DNA of 64,000 bases from a virus. Below the pieces are notes generated by a model. That model saw only the letters and a list, made by a program, of their open reading frames with translations. It was not told the origin of the DNA and searched no databases. The DNA lies in IMG/VR virus record IMGVR_UViG_3300027754_000034, positions 186,001-250,000 of that record; one strand, given 5' to 3'. Every line of letters begins with the position of its first letter. Position 1 is the first letter of the stretch. Made by a program: the position numbers and the translations under genes. Positions 57,892-64,000 of this stretch are shown piece by piece.

Positions 57892-59025
57892 ATGGATAGT
57901 CATGGGTTTGTATTAACAGAAGCTGCTCAATATGCATTTAAATGTCAGGATGTTTATCCTGACATTTTGTCTTTTGCTGCTGCAATCCCAGAACATCTCA
58001 AGCCGATATTTCTTTTACCCGTTAAGATGGAAGCTATTGTGGCTTCTGAATCTAACTATTTGATAGCTACTCGAATAGCAGCGTGTGCTATGGATGGATC
58101 CACCCCTGAGGGTGATCTTTTTAGTTATCAATCATTCTTATATAATGATATAGAACCTACTATTCCTAATTCATCTCCGGGATCTATTTTCGATATAAGT
58201 GACGCCGATAGTCTTACCCATCATCAAGAGTATAATTTCGATCAAAATATTCAAGTTCCGACTGATACGAGTTATATGTCTGATGTTGATATGACTCAAT
58301 ATTTCAGTTATCCATATAGAACGGTAGAACAGCCCGTAAGAAAATCCTCACTGAACTCCCATCATGTTGCTTTAATCAGATTAGCACTAAATCCGGATTA
58401 TTTGGAAACGAAAACTCCCAGAAAAATAAAGAAAAATGCTGATGAATGCACTGTAATTTTGATAGATTATGATCGGAAGACACGAACTTTTACATTTAAT
58501 GTGGTTTGTGGTAGCGATAAAAAAGTAGTAAAAGCCGCTTTATCTGATGTAAGAAATGTTGTACTGGTTTGCAATTGCGAATTCTGGAGATACAATGGTC
58601 CTGATTACAATGCGAAAACCAACAAATTTTTATTAGGTCCCCCCGTTGGTCGTGCTACTCCCCCAAATATAAGAGATCCTAAGCGACAATATTGGCTTTG
58701 TAAGCATACGTATGCTGTCATAGTTAGATTAGACGATTTCTTGAAGGACATTTCTTCGGAAAATCTAGAACTTGACGAAAAGTCCTTGTTAAATGTAGTA
58801 GATAGGGAGTATGATAGGTTAGCAGAGAAGACTCTAGTTCCTCTTGAAGATGTCGAGCAGGACGTGGAAGTAGATTGGGAGGGATTTGATGGGCAACAAC
58901 AAATCCCTGTTTATTTTGATGAAGATGAGCAGCAACAAACTCCTGTCGATATGGAACAGGATCAACAAGATGTAATCCAACTCACTCAGGATGACGTCCA
59001 ATTTTTACAGCAACAGCAAAAATAA
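57892..59025 (+). CDS. Protein with SWIM-type zinc motif and Gln-rich tail
   Basis: A 377-residue protein. An N-terminal ~150-residue region of unknown fold precedes a beta-rich domain containing VLVCNCEFWRYNGPDYN and YWLCKHTYAVIVRL, the CxC...CxH arrangement of SWIM zinc fingers. Phage structural proteins with this motif are known from large phages. The C-terminal ~50 residues are acidic and Gln-rich (FDEDEQQQTPVDMEQDQQDV), ending in a Gln run. Starts 38 bases after the endonuclease gene. Confidence 0.78.
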   Translation: MDSHGFVLTEAAQYAFKCQDVYPDILSFAAAIPEHLKPIFLLPVKMEAIVASESNYLIATRIAACAMDGSTPEGDLFSYQSFLYNDIEPTIPNSSPGSIFDISDADSLTHHQEYNFDQNIQVPTDTSYMSDVDMTQYFSYPYRTVEQPVRKSSLNSHHVALIRLALNPDYLETKTPRKIKKNADECTVILIDYDRKTRTFTFNVVCGSDKKVVKAALSDVRNVVLVCNCEFWRYNGPDYNAKTNKFLLGPPVGRATPPNIRDPKRQYWLCKHTYAVIVRLDDFLKDISSENLELDEKSLLNVVDREYDRLAEKTLVPLEDVEQDVEVDWEGFDGQQQIPVYFDEDEQQQTPVDMEQDQQDVIQLTQDDVQFLQQQQK

Positions 59026-59048
59026 CTCACTACTTTGTAAAGTAGTAT

Positions 59049-59453
59049 ATGCCTACATATAGTTATAAGTGCACTTCTGATTCATGTGAAAATGTTCAGG
59101 AGTGTGTAGCTTCCATGAAAGAATATAATGTAATCACTCCAGCATGTAAAGAGTGTGGTAGTTTATGTAATTATTTCTATGTGCCTTCGGTTCCCTTGGT
59201 TTCATTTTTGGACGGTCCTTCGGGCAGTTGGCCATCAAAGGGAAATCGGTTCAAAAAGCACCGAGAAAAGTCTGCTGAAGCCGCTAGCCTAAGGCAAAGA
59301 GATAGATATGGTGCAGTGGGCGGGGCTGTCCCGAATTTTCAAGGTAAAGATACGGGTACTTGGGCAGAAGCTCAATTTCAGGCTATGAAAGAAAAAGGTG
59401 TGGAAAGTGCTGCTACATATAATGATAAGGTAAAATCCGAAAAGACGAAGTAA
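59049..59453 (+). CDS. FmdB-like zinc-ribbon protein with extended C-terminus
   Basis: A 134-residue protein. It starts like FmdB (MPTYSYKCTSDSCENVQECV) with a second pair CKECGSLC, then a longer flexible C-terminal half (FKKHREKSAEAASLRQRDRY). It is about twice the length of the minus-strand paralogue at 49,381, and the Gly-Ser-Gly-Trp-Tyr ending of the short family form is absent. Adjacent to virion-like genes; function unknown. Confidence 0.72.
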   Translation: MPTYSYKCTSDSCENVQECVASMKEYNVITPACKECGSLCNYFYVPSVPLVSFLDGPSGSWPSKGNRFKKHREKSAEAASLRQRDRYGAVGGAVPNFQGKDTGTWAEAQFQAMKEKGVESAATYNDKVKSEKTK

Positions 59454-59486
59454 CTATTGGTCTTTTATTCAGTCGTCTACATTAAG

Positions 59487-60128
59487 ATGCCGAGAGTATT
59501 TTCTTTAAATCGTCGCAGGAAAAATCTTTTAGATATAGTCATTTCTTCAAAATCTGACGTCGGATCATATCAATTCGCGGTATCAGATAATTTTGATGGA
59601 ATGTTTTCGGATTTTCAAGTAGTGCCCAAGGCGGGATACCGTTCTAAAGGTGTAGTAGAAGGATCTCAGTCTTATTCGGGGTTTAGAGGGTTAACCAGAT
59701 TCCTTCTAAATCCAGAAGACTACGTGATGTCTTTCCCGGACCTGGATGATACAAAGCCTTTTTGGATTACTGTATCCGAAATTCCTTATGGAGGAGCTGC
59801 TGGCGCTCCTAGTGCACCCCATTTGGTGTTGCCATATAACACCACCCCTAATCTAGGCTTTAATATTTCGGGAAGCGTTTCTGCTACGGTTACTGAAATA
59901 CAATTACCACAATTAGTTTCTAATATTGTAATAGATGTAGTGGGTCCAGATGGTTTAAATTTGGCCTATGAGGAAAATGGAACCGTATTTACTATCCCAC
60001 TAAATGCGGGTCTTGACGTTGAGTATTGGTCAACATTCCACACAACCGGACAGTTATTCTTGTCTAGTACTGGAATGGACACAGAATTCAGTGCTGCTTT
60101 CCGACTGATGAACAGTTTAGCCTTATAA
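59487..60128 (+). CDS. Hypothetical beta-rich virion protein
   Basis: 213 residues from ATG 59,487 (in-frame TTG 59,457 rejected). A basic N-terminus (MPRVFSLNRRRKNLLDIVIS) precedes a beta-sandwich-like body with a GGAAGAPSAPHLVLPYN hinge. First of a run of virion-like genes with small, Gly/Thr/Val-rich beta proteins. No family recognised. Confidence 0.68.
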   Translation: MPRVFSLNRRRKNLLDIVISSKSDVGSYQFAVSDNFDGMFSDFQVVPKAGYRSKGVVEGSQSYSGFRGLTRFLLNPEDYVMSFPDLDDTKPFWITVSEIPYGGAAGAPSAPHLVLPYNTTPNLGFNISGSVSATVTEIQLPQLVSNIVIDVVGPDGLNLAYEENGTVFTIPLNAGLDVEYWSTFHTTGQLFLSSTGMDTEFSAAFRLMNSLAL

Positions 60129-60157
60129 TACTTTACCAAAATTGGTAGGAGATTTCA

Positions 60158-60712
60158 ATGCCCCTGATTTACATAAGAGTTGTTAATGAACAAGTCATTG
60201 ACCGGTCACTTTTAATAGATAAAATTGACAAGAGCCAGGGGAACTTTGAAGGTTATGCTCAGCGTGCAAAACAGGCTGTTTATATCCCTTACGTAAATCC
60301 GGATGATACTTCTGTAAAGGGGTATTTAAATCTGGTACCTACGGATGAAGTCCTGTTGGCGGCAAATAATGGATCTATAAAGGGTCTTTCAGACGCTAAC
60401 TACATTACTTTCTCTCCTGTAGACGCTTTAGCGATTGCGAAAAGCGTGGTTGTGGCTGCGGCCAACGACGTCATGAACAACTGGACTGACGTGGATGGCT
60501 TGACTTTTACATCTGTTTACCCAGATGACACTCGTCTCCAATTGAAGAATATGGGTGGAACGGTCCAGACAATTACTTCAGGGGACTTTGCAGTGTTTAC
60601 CGGTATAGCTATCCGTGTGTTGGATGCAGTAGTAACTATTGGCGTTCCAGCAGCAGGGTGGCAAGTGAGAGTCCAGGCTAATTCGCTATTTAGCGAGTGG
60701 TTCACTCTCTGA
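60158..60712 (+). CDS. Hypothetical virion protein
   Basis: A 184-residue protein with an N-terminal beta segment, a central helical part and a beta C-terminus (VTIGVPAAGWQVRVQANSLF). It lies between two other virion-like genes with normal spacing, and its codon choice shifts toward the GC-richer style near its end. Function not recognised. Confidence 0.68.
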   Translation: MPLIYIRVVNEQVIDRSLLIDKIDKSQGNFEGYAQRAKQAVYIPYVNPDDTSVKGYLNLVPTDEVLLAANNGSIKGLSDANYITFSPVDALAIAKSVVVAAANDVMNNWTDVDGLTFTSVYPDDTRLQLKNMGGTVQTITSGDFAVFTGIAIRVLDAVVTIGVPAAGWQVRVQANSLFSEWFTL

Positions 60713-60742
60713 TAAGACTTTAGAATAAAGAGGAGCAAACAA

Positions 60743-61543
60743 ATGCGAGTCGGTGCTATCAGAACGGACATTCAAAAGGTTTACTTAGCGGACATTGAGA
60801 ATCGCGCTCAGCGTTGCTTCTCTAGCGAGCCGCCAGGGCAGTCTCGTTATCTCGAAAAGCCGTCAGATGACGACTTTAAGAGCGTGTTAGATACGTACGC
60901 GTTTTTGTCGCTGTACGGGTCTAACAATGCGGCTACGGTCAACACGACTGGTGGAAATAACGTTTTTAAGGTTCGCGTTTCAGCGACAGCTGCCTACACG
61001 ACCATTAACGTTACCTCGAATGCTGCTTTAGCTAAAGCTACGATCCGTAATGAGTTGAATGCAGGATTTGAATCTGCCAGCCTTCCGCTAGTTGCTCGTT
61101 TAGTGGGCAATCGCATCATCGTAGATTCAAATGGATCAAATTCCGGTCCGGCTGCTTACATTGGGGTTGATGTTGGTGGCAATTCAACACTCAATCCGAT
61201 AGTGGGCTTCACGGCTGGTGCACTCTCTGGGTTATCAGTTACTGCTCTTAAAGCGGCAGTATATGCTGGTGGTACAGTAGATGTTTCGAGCGCCACTATT
61301 TTGGCTCTTTCTACTTTTACCCGTTTGCTTGCTGCAGCTCAGGATGCACTAGTCGGCGGTATAGCAGACTTGGCAGCACCAAGTCTCATTGAGACCGGTC
61401 CCGTTCTCTTGTCCTTCGTTTATGGTAATCTCTCTAAGTACAACTCGGCTGATTTCCAGCCGGGTGGAGACAGAGCAGGTTTAACTGCTGGTGCGGCTGT
61501 TGTCTGCTTAGAAGACGACGGTTCTACTCTTTTCTCAGTCTGA
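60743..61543 (+). CDS. Hypothetical abundant-type virion protein
   Basis: A 266-residue protein rich in Ala, Gly, Thr and Val with repeated beta strands (GGNNVFKVRVSATAAYTTIN; GNRIIVDSNGSNSGPAAYIG). Like the capsid and fibre genes its codons are visibly GC-richer than its neighbours, suggesting high copy number, and it is followed by a hairpin. A tube, decoration or tail-surface role is possible, but no hallmark decides it. Confidence 0.7.
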   Translation: MRVGAIRTDIQKVYLADIENRAQRCFSSEPPGQSRYLEKPSDDDFKSVLDTYAFLSLYGSNNAATVNTTGGNNVFKVRVSATAAYTTINVTSNAALAKATIRNELNAGFESASLPLVARLVGNRIIVDSNGSNSGPAAYIGVDVGGNSTLNPIVGFTAGALSGLSVTALKAAVYAGGTVDVSSATILALSTFTRLLAAAQDALVGGIADLAAPSLIETGPVLLSFVYGNLSKYNSADFQPGGDRAGLTAGAAVVCLEDDGSTLFSV

Positions 61544-61558
61544 GAGAGCGTAGTATTT

Positions 61559-61595
61559 TATGCCTACCCAGGGTGTGAATCCCCGGGTAGGCATA
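61559..61595. terminator. Strong GC-rich hairpin after the virion gene
   Basis: TATGCCTACCCAGGG pairs with CCCGGGTAGGCATA (one bulge) around an eight-base loop, 15 bases after the stop. No clear T-run follows; a terminator or stability hairpin. Confidence 0.65.
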
Positions 61596-61640
61596 ATCGT
61601 ATTAGTGGTTCGATGAGTATTGTGTGTTGGAAAATTTAAA

Positions 61641-61874
61641 ATGGAACAAGAAGAATTAGAAACTCATGACATTTATTTGGCGGCTTATCTTAGCATCGCG
61701 GGTTGTGCGCTTAAACGCAGATATCGAACTGGTCCCAGGGTTTATTTTGTATTTGTAAATCCTGCAGGTTCTATAAATGAACTACGTGAATCGTATTATG
61801 CTGGTAGCGCGACTGTAAAAGCCCATGACTTCTCACAAAAAGTGATCGGGATGAAGAATCTTTGCTTTGAATGA
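61641..61874 (+). CDS. Small conserved phage protein (DUF5659-like)
   Basis: 77 residues from ATG 61,641 (in-frame TTG 61,620 rejected). The pattern THDIYLAAYLSIAGCALKRR and RVYFVFVNPAGSINELRESY matches the small DUF5659-type family found in phages. Function unknown. Followed by a convergent minus-strand gene. Confidence 0.65.
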   Translation: MEQEELETHDIYLAAYLSIAGCALKRRYRTGPRVYFVFVNPAGSINELRESYYAGSATVKAHDFSQKVIGMKNLCFE

Positions 61875-61878
61875 GTGA

Positions 61879-62172
61879 TTATTGACTTGCTATTTGCCGC
61901 AATTTTTTTGGTTTAGATTCGAATATTCCACTATCTAGGTGGGTGGATTCAGCTTTTCCCTGCATCTCGTCTTTTTTGTCACGTATCATATTTGCTAAAT
62001 AACCGAGGTTTTCCGTTATTTCAAGTTCTTTAGGTGCAGTCAGTACTCTATGAATTTTATCTAATATTTCGATTAAGTTCTCAGAATACCAAAATTCTTT
62101 ATTCTTAGGTATTCCTGACCAATTGAGTTCCTCGATGCCAGCTATTCTGAAGGAGATTTTTCTCAGATTCAT
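61879..62172 (-). CDS. Hypothetical minus-strand protein, paralogue of the frameshifted gene at 63.3-63.7 kb
   Basis: 97 residues from ATG 62,172 (ATG 62,190 in frame adds six residues). It begins MNLRKISFRIAGIEELNWSG and contains IPKNKEFWYSENLIE, matching the minus-strand gene at 63,651 in start and PKNxxFW core. The two form a small paralogous family scattered among plus-strand virion genes. No known function. Confidence 0.65.
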   Translation of the reverse strand: MNLRKISFRIAGIEELNWSGIPKNKEFWYSENLIEILDKIHRVLTAPKELEITENLGYLANMIRDKKDEMQGKAESTHLDSGIFESKPKKLRQIASQ

Positions 62173-62225
62173 AATTCTTGCTCTATTCAAGAGCCTTTAT
62201 TAGATTACTAATAATTAATTCAATT

Positions 62226-62609
62226 ATGAGCCGTTTAGTGTCTAGTGGTGTTATAATATACGATCAGATAGTAATAGTTGATCCTCTGAATTCTCAGGAT
62301 AGAGTACTGGATGTCTTAGTCGGTGATTTATCTTTAAATCTTTTTGTTAACAATGTGAAATATAACTGGGATATCTTAGATGGATCATCAGTATTAGATT
62401 CAAATATCTCTCCTGGGAGTATTTATTTTAATGAAATTAGTGGATCCCCGGGTTTTTATTCTGTAAGATTCTATCCTGATAAAACTGGCTATTGGTATAC
62501 ATCTTACGTATATAGTGTAAACTCGCTTGAAATTGTTAGGGATTATGATTTAGTACCAAGAAATTTCTTCGGGTCTTCTTCTTCTGGCATAGTCGCCAGC
62601 TTTACTTGA
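62226..62609 (+). CDS. Hypothetical beta-rich virion protein
   Basis: 127 residues from ATG 62,226; the frame extends upstream to a TTG, but that would overlap the minus-strand gene. Beta-sandwich pattern (SSGVIIYDQIVIVDPLNSQD, then GFYSVRFYPDKTGYWYTS) typical of Ig-like phage domains. It ends one base before the next gene, with which it probably forms a pair. Confidence 0.68.
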   Translation: MSRLVSSGVIIYDQIVIVDPLNSQDRVLDVLVGDLSLNLFVNNVKYNWDILDGSSVLDSNISPGSIYFNEISGSPGFYSVRFYPDKTGYWYTSYVYSVNSLEIVRDYDLVPRNFFGSSSSGIVASFT

Positions 62610-62610
62610 T

Positions 62611-63294
62611 ATGACCGTAGTTTATAAGAATCAGCAGCTTAGTGTAGGCGAGATAAGCTTGCAGCTACAGAATGCTGAAGGGCAAATCATTAATGTCAAT
62701 TCCGTCACATACTCTATTTATGCGTTAGATGGGAAATTAGTTTCGGGAAAATCTTTACCAGCCATTTTGGCTGTTGATGGAAAATACTATATTCCTTGGG
62801 AATCCAATATACCAAATGGTACTTATAAAATTTTGTGGGAAATCAATACAAATGGCATCCAGATAGAAATCAAAGAATCATATATTTTTGTGTTAGATAA
62901 GGCGGCTTATCCTAAATCTCCTTCAAGTGTCTGTTGTATTCTGCCTTCTAGTATACCTAATCCATTATCAAAAGTCTTTATATCAGGAACAACATTAGGT
63001 CCTGAAGATTTAAATATGTACTTGAACGATTCAATAACAGGTCTTTTCATCGACCCTTATTCAATATATTGGACGATATTTAACTGTCGCGGTTGTATCG
63101 AAACCCGGAAAACTGTTGGGTCTAAATACGCTGTTGGTAAATTTTACGCCCCGTACACCGTAATGGGTCCGACTGCTGAATATGATATAGTATGGGAATT
63201 TAAAGAGAATGTGAATTCACCTCTGATGTCAAAAACTCAGAGATTCTCAGTGTTAAATACTACAAACCTAAAATTTAAAGAGTGTGACTGTTAA
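62611..63294 (+). CDS. Hypothetical virion protein with Ig-like pattern
   Basis: A 227-residue protein of two beta domains (SVGEISLQLQNAEGQIINVN; IPNGTYKILWEINTNGIQIE; then a second copy around 130-210 with SIYWTIFNCRGCIETRK and AEYDIVWEFKENVN). Cysteine pairs at ~108 and ~170 and a C-terminal CDC are notable for a virion protein. The stop overlaps the end of the convergent minus-strand gene. Confidence 0.68.
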   Translation: MTVVYKNQQLSVGEISLQLQNAEGQIINVNSVTYSIYALDGKLVSGKSLPAILAVDGKYYIPWESNIPNGTYKILWEINTNGIQIEIKESYIFVLDKAAYPKSPSSVCCILPSSIPNPLSKVFISGTTLGPEDLNMYLNDSITGLFIDPYSIYWTIFNCRGCIETRKTVGSKYAVGKFYAPYTVMGPTAEYDIVWEFKENVNSPLMSKTQRFSVLNTTNLKFKECDC

Positions 63295-63651
63295 CGTTTA
63301 TCAAACAGTTTCTTGGTCTTTCTGGTCTCTCTGTCTACTGTAGTGTTTCTATCGAGATCTGCTTCCTCGGAGAGGAGGTTAGCCATGTCCTCGGCTTCAT
63401 TTTCATCATCATCATCAGTTTCAGGTGCTGGTTTTTCATACTCTCTAAAGAAATAATCTAATCTTTTATCTAGTATGGTAAGGTTATCAACCTATTGTTT
63501 CCGGGTCTTTACCTGATAAAGCACCCGACATACCCCAAGCCACGAGATTAGAAGTCTCTGTTTTCCAAAAATCAGGATTTTTAGGTAAGTTATCGAATTT
63601 AGGTATTAAATCTAATGATGCGATCCGAGTAGCTATCCTTTTAAGATTCAT
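63291..63651 (-). pseudogene. Minus-strand gene interrupted by a frameshift
   Basis: ATG 63,651 opens 54 codons (MNLKRIATRIASLDLIPKFD, NLPKNPDFWKTETSNLVAWG) ending TGA at 63,489-63,487. The +1 frame is open from exactly this point for 66 more codons (VDNLTILDKRLDYFFREYEK, then an acidic stretch) to TAA 63,293. No start codon serves the second part, which is preceded by TAG in its own frame, so the two pieces read as one ~120-residue protein broken at GGT TGA. It could be a real frameshift mutation, a sequencing error, or programmed +1 shifting. A paralogue at 62,172 shares the N-terminus. Confidence 0.75.
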
Positions 63652-63685
63652 AAATAATCATTAAAATTTCGGATTAAAACCACAA

Positions 63686-64000
63686 TTATCGCAAGTTCAT
63701 GAATTTTCTAATTCTTGGAGCTTCTGTATGATCTAGTAACGAATCAAAATTATCACGCTTTATGTATGTGTCTATGATATCATATATGAAACCTTCCTTA
63801 GACCGTGTCTTCCTAAAATCGTAAGATTCAAAGAAAGAGTAGAGGCACACTACTTTTTCTGATATTATGCGACTGAGTATTAATGCTTCCAGATTGATTG
63901 ATTCTCCCTCGCTATAACTTCCATATACTGGGCCTCTGAATACCGGAACTGATTTCTTGATGGAGTCGAAAAACTCTATCATTAATGGTTCTGGGTGTCG
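63686..64000 (-). CDS. Hypothetical minus-strand protein, 5' end outside the window
   Basis: The frame is open to the window edge, so the true start may lie beyond 64,000; ATG 63,982 would give 98 residues. Acidic, helical C-terminal part (IISEKVVCLYSFFESYDFRK). No recognised motif. It continues the minus-strand run that includes the frameshifted gene. Confidence 0.6.
   Translation of the reverse strand, partial: RHPEPLMIEFFDSIKKSVPVFRGPVYGSYSEGESINLEALILSRIISEKVVCLYSFFESYDFRKTRSKEGFIYDIIDTYIKRDNFDSLLDHTEAPRIRKFMNLR

Noticed and set aside
1-64000. tRNA genes
   Set aside because: All gaps over 100 bases were read for acceptor and T-arm patterns; none forms a cloverleaf. A proper tRNA scan was not possible.

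Overview
The window is a densely packed, AT-rich bacteriophage genome segment. Genes abut or overlap by 1-20 bases (ATGA and TGATG junctions), long runs share one strand, and the segment carries a full set of DNA-packaging and capsid genes. It looks like part of a large tailed phage: both ends cut through genes, and no DNA polymerase, replicative helicase, tail sheath or tail tube gene was recognised here, so they probably lie outside. The host cannot be named. Two lipobox lipoproteins, a peptidoglycan glycosyltransferase with a long AsmA-like N-terminus and a GH24 lysozyme point to a diderm (Gram-negative type) host.

Layout. 1-20,100 (+ strand) is the nucleotide-metabolism, replication and recombination block: clamp-loader delta' and delta, a B12-dependent ribonucleotide reductase, a RecD-like helicase, an SbcD-like nuclease, a Cas4/RecB-like nuclease, a sliding-clamp-like protein, a Rad50-like ATPase half that lacks a Walker A, a TOPRIM primase, a DnaX-type clamp-loader ATPase, a NusG-like factor and a FEN-type 5' nuclease. 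A protein with two sigma-region-4-like helix-turn-helix domains (20,102) sits at the boundary with the virion genes. 20,981-46,541 (+) is the virion block: collagen-like and repeat-rich fibre proteins, Ig/BACON-like proteins, terminase large subunit, portal, a histone-H1-like basic protein, a putative prohead protease, an acidic scaffold-like protein, a decoration-like protein and the major capsid protein. 46,821-55,000 is a mixed-strand accessory and host-interaction island: a Gly-rich lipoprotein, a SAM methyltransferase, a thaumatin-like lipoprotein, FmdB-type zinc ribbons, lysis genes, an Fe/Mn superoxide dismutase and a peptidoglycan glycosyltransferase. 55,017-64,000 returns to mostly + strand virion-like genes, with small minus-strand genes interspersed.

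Three large VSR-like homing-endonuclease genes (9,233; 44,391; 56,423) are inserted between core genes. One is split by an in-frame amber codon, and a 43-bp relic of the family precedes the first. Points most worth attention: (1) a cellular-style clamp and clamp-loader set (beta-like, delta, delta', gamma/tau-like) on a phage; (2) the envelope and oxidative-stress cargo (thaumatin-like protein, GT51 glycosyltransferase, SOD); (3) a C-terminal Lys-x-Ala-Ser tail shared by many virion-block proteins next to a putative prohead protease; (4) a 637-residue protein built from three ~190-residue modules, each with a four-cysteine cluster; (5) a Rad50-like half-ATPase without a Walker A; (6) GC-richer, codon-biased genes confined to probable high-copy virion proteins.

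Functions are assigned by reading motifs only. No homology search was run, so family names for weakly conserved genes are inferences and confidences reflect that.
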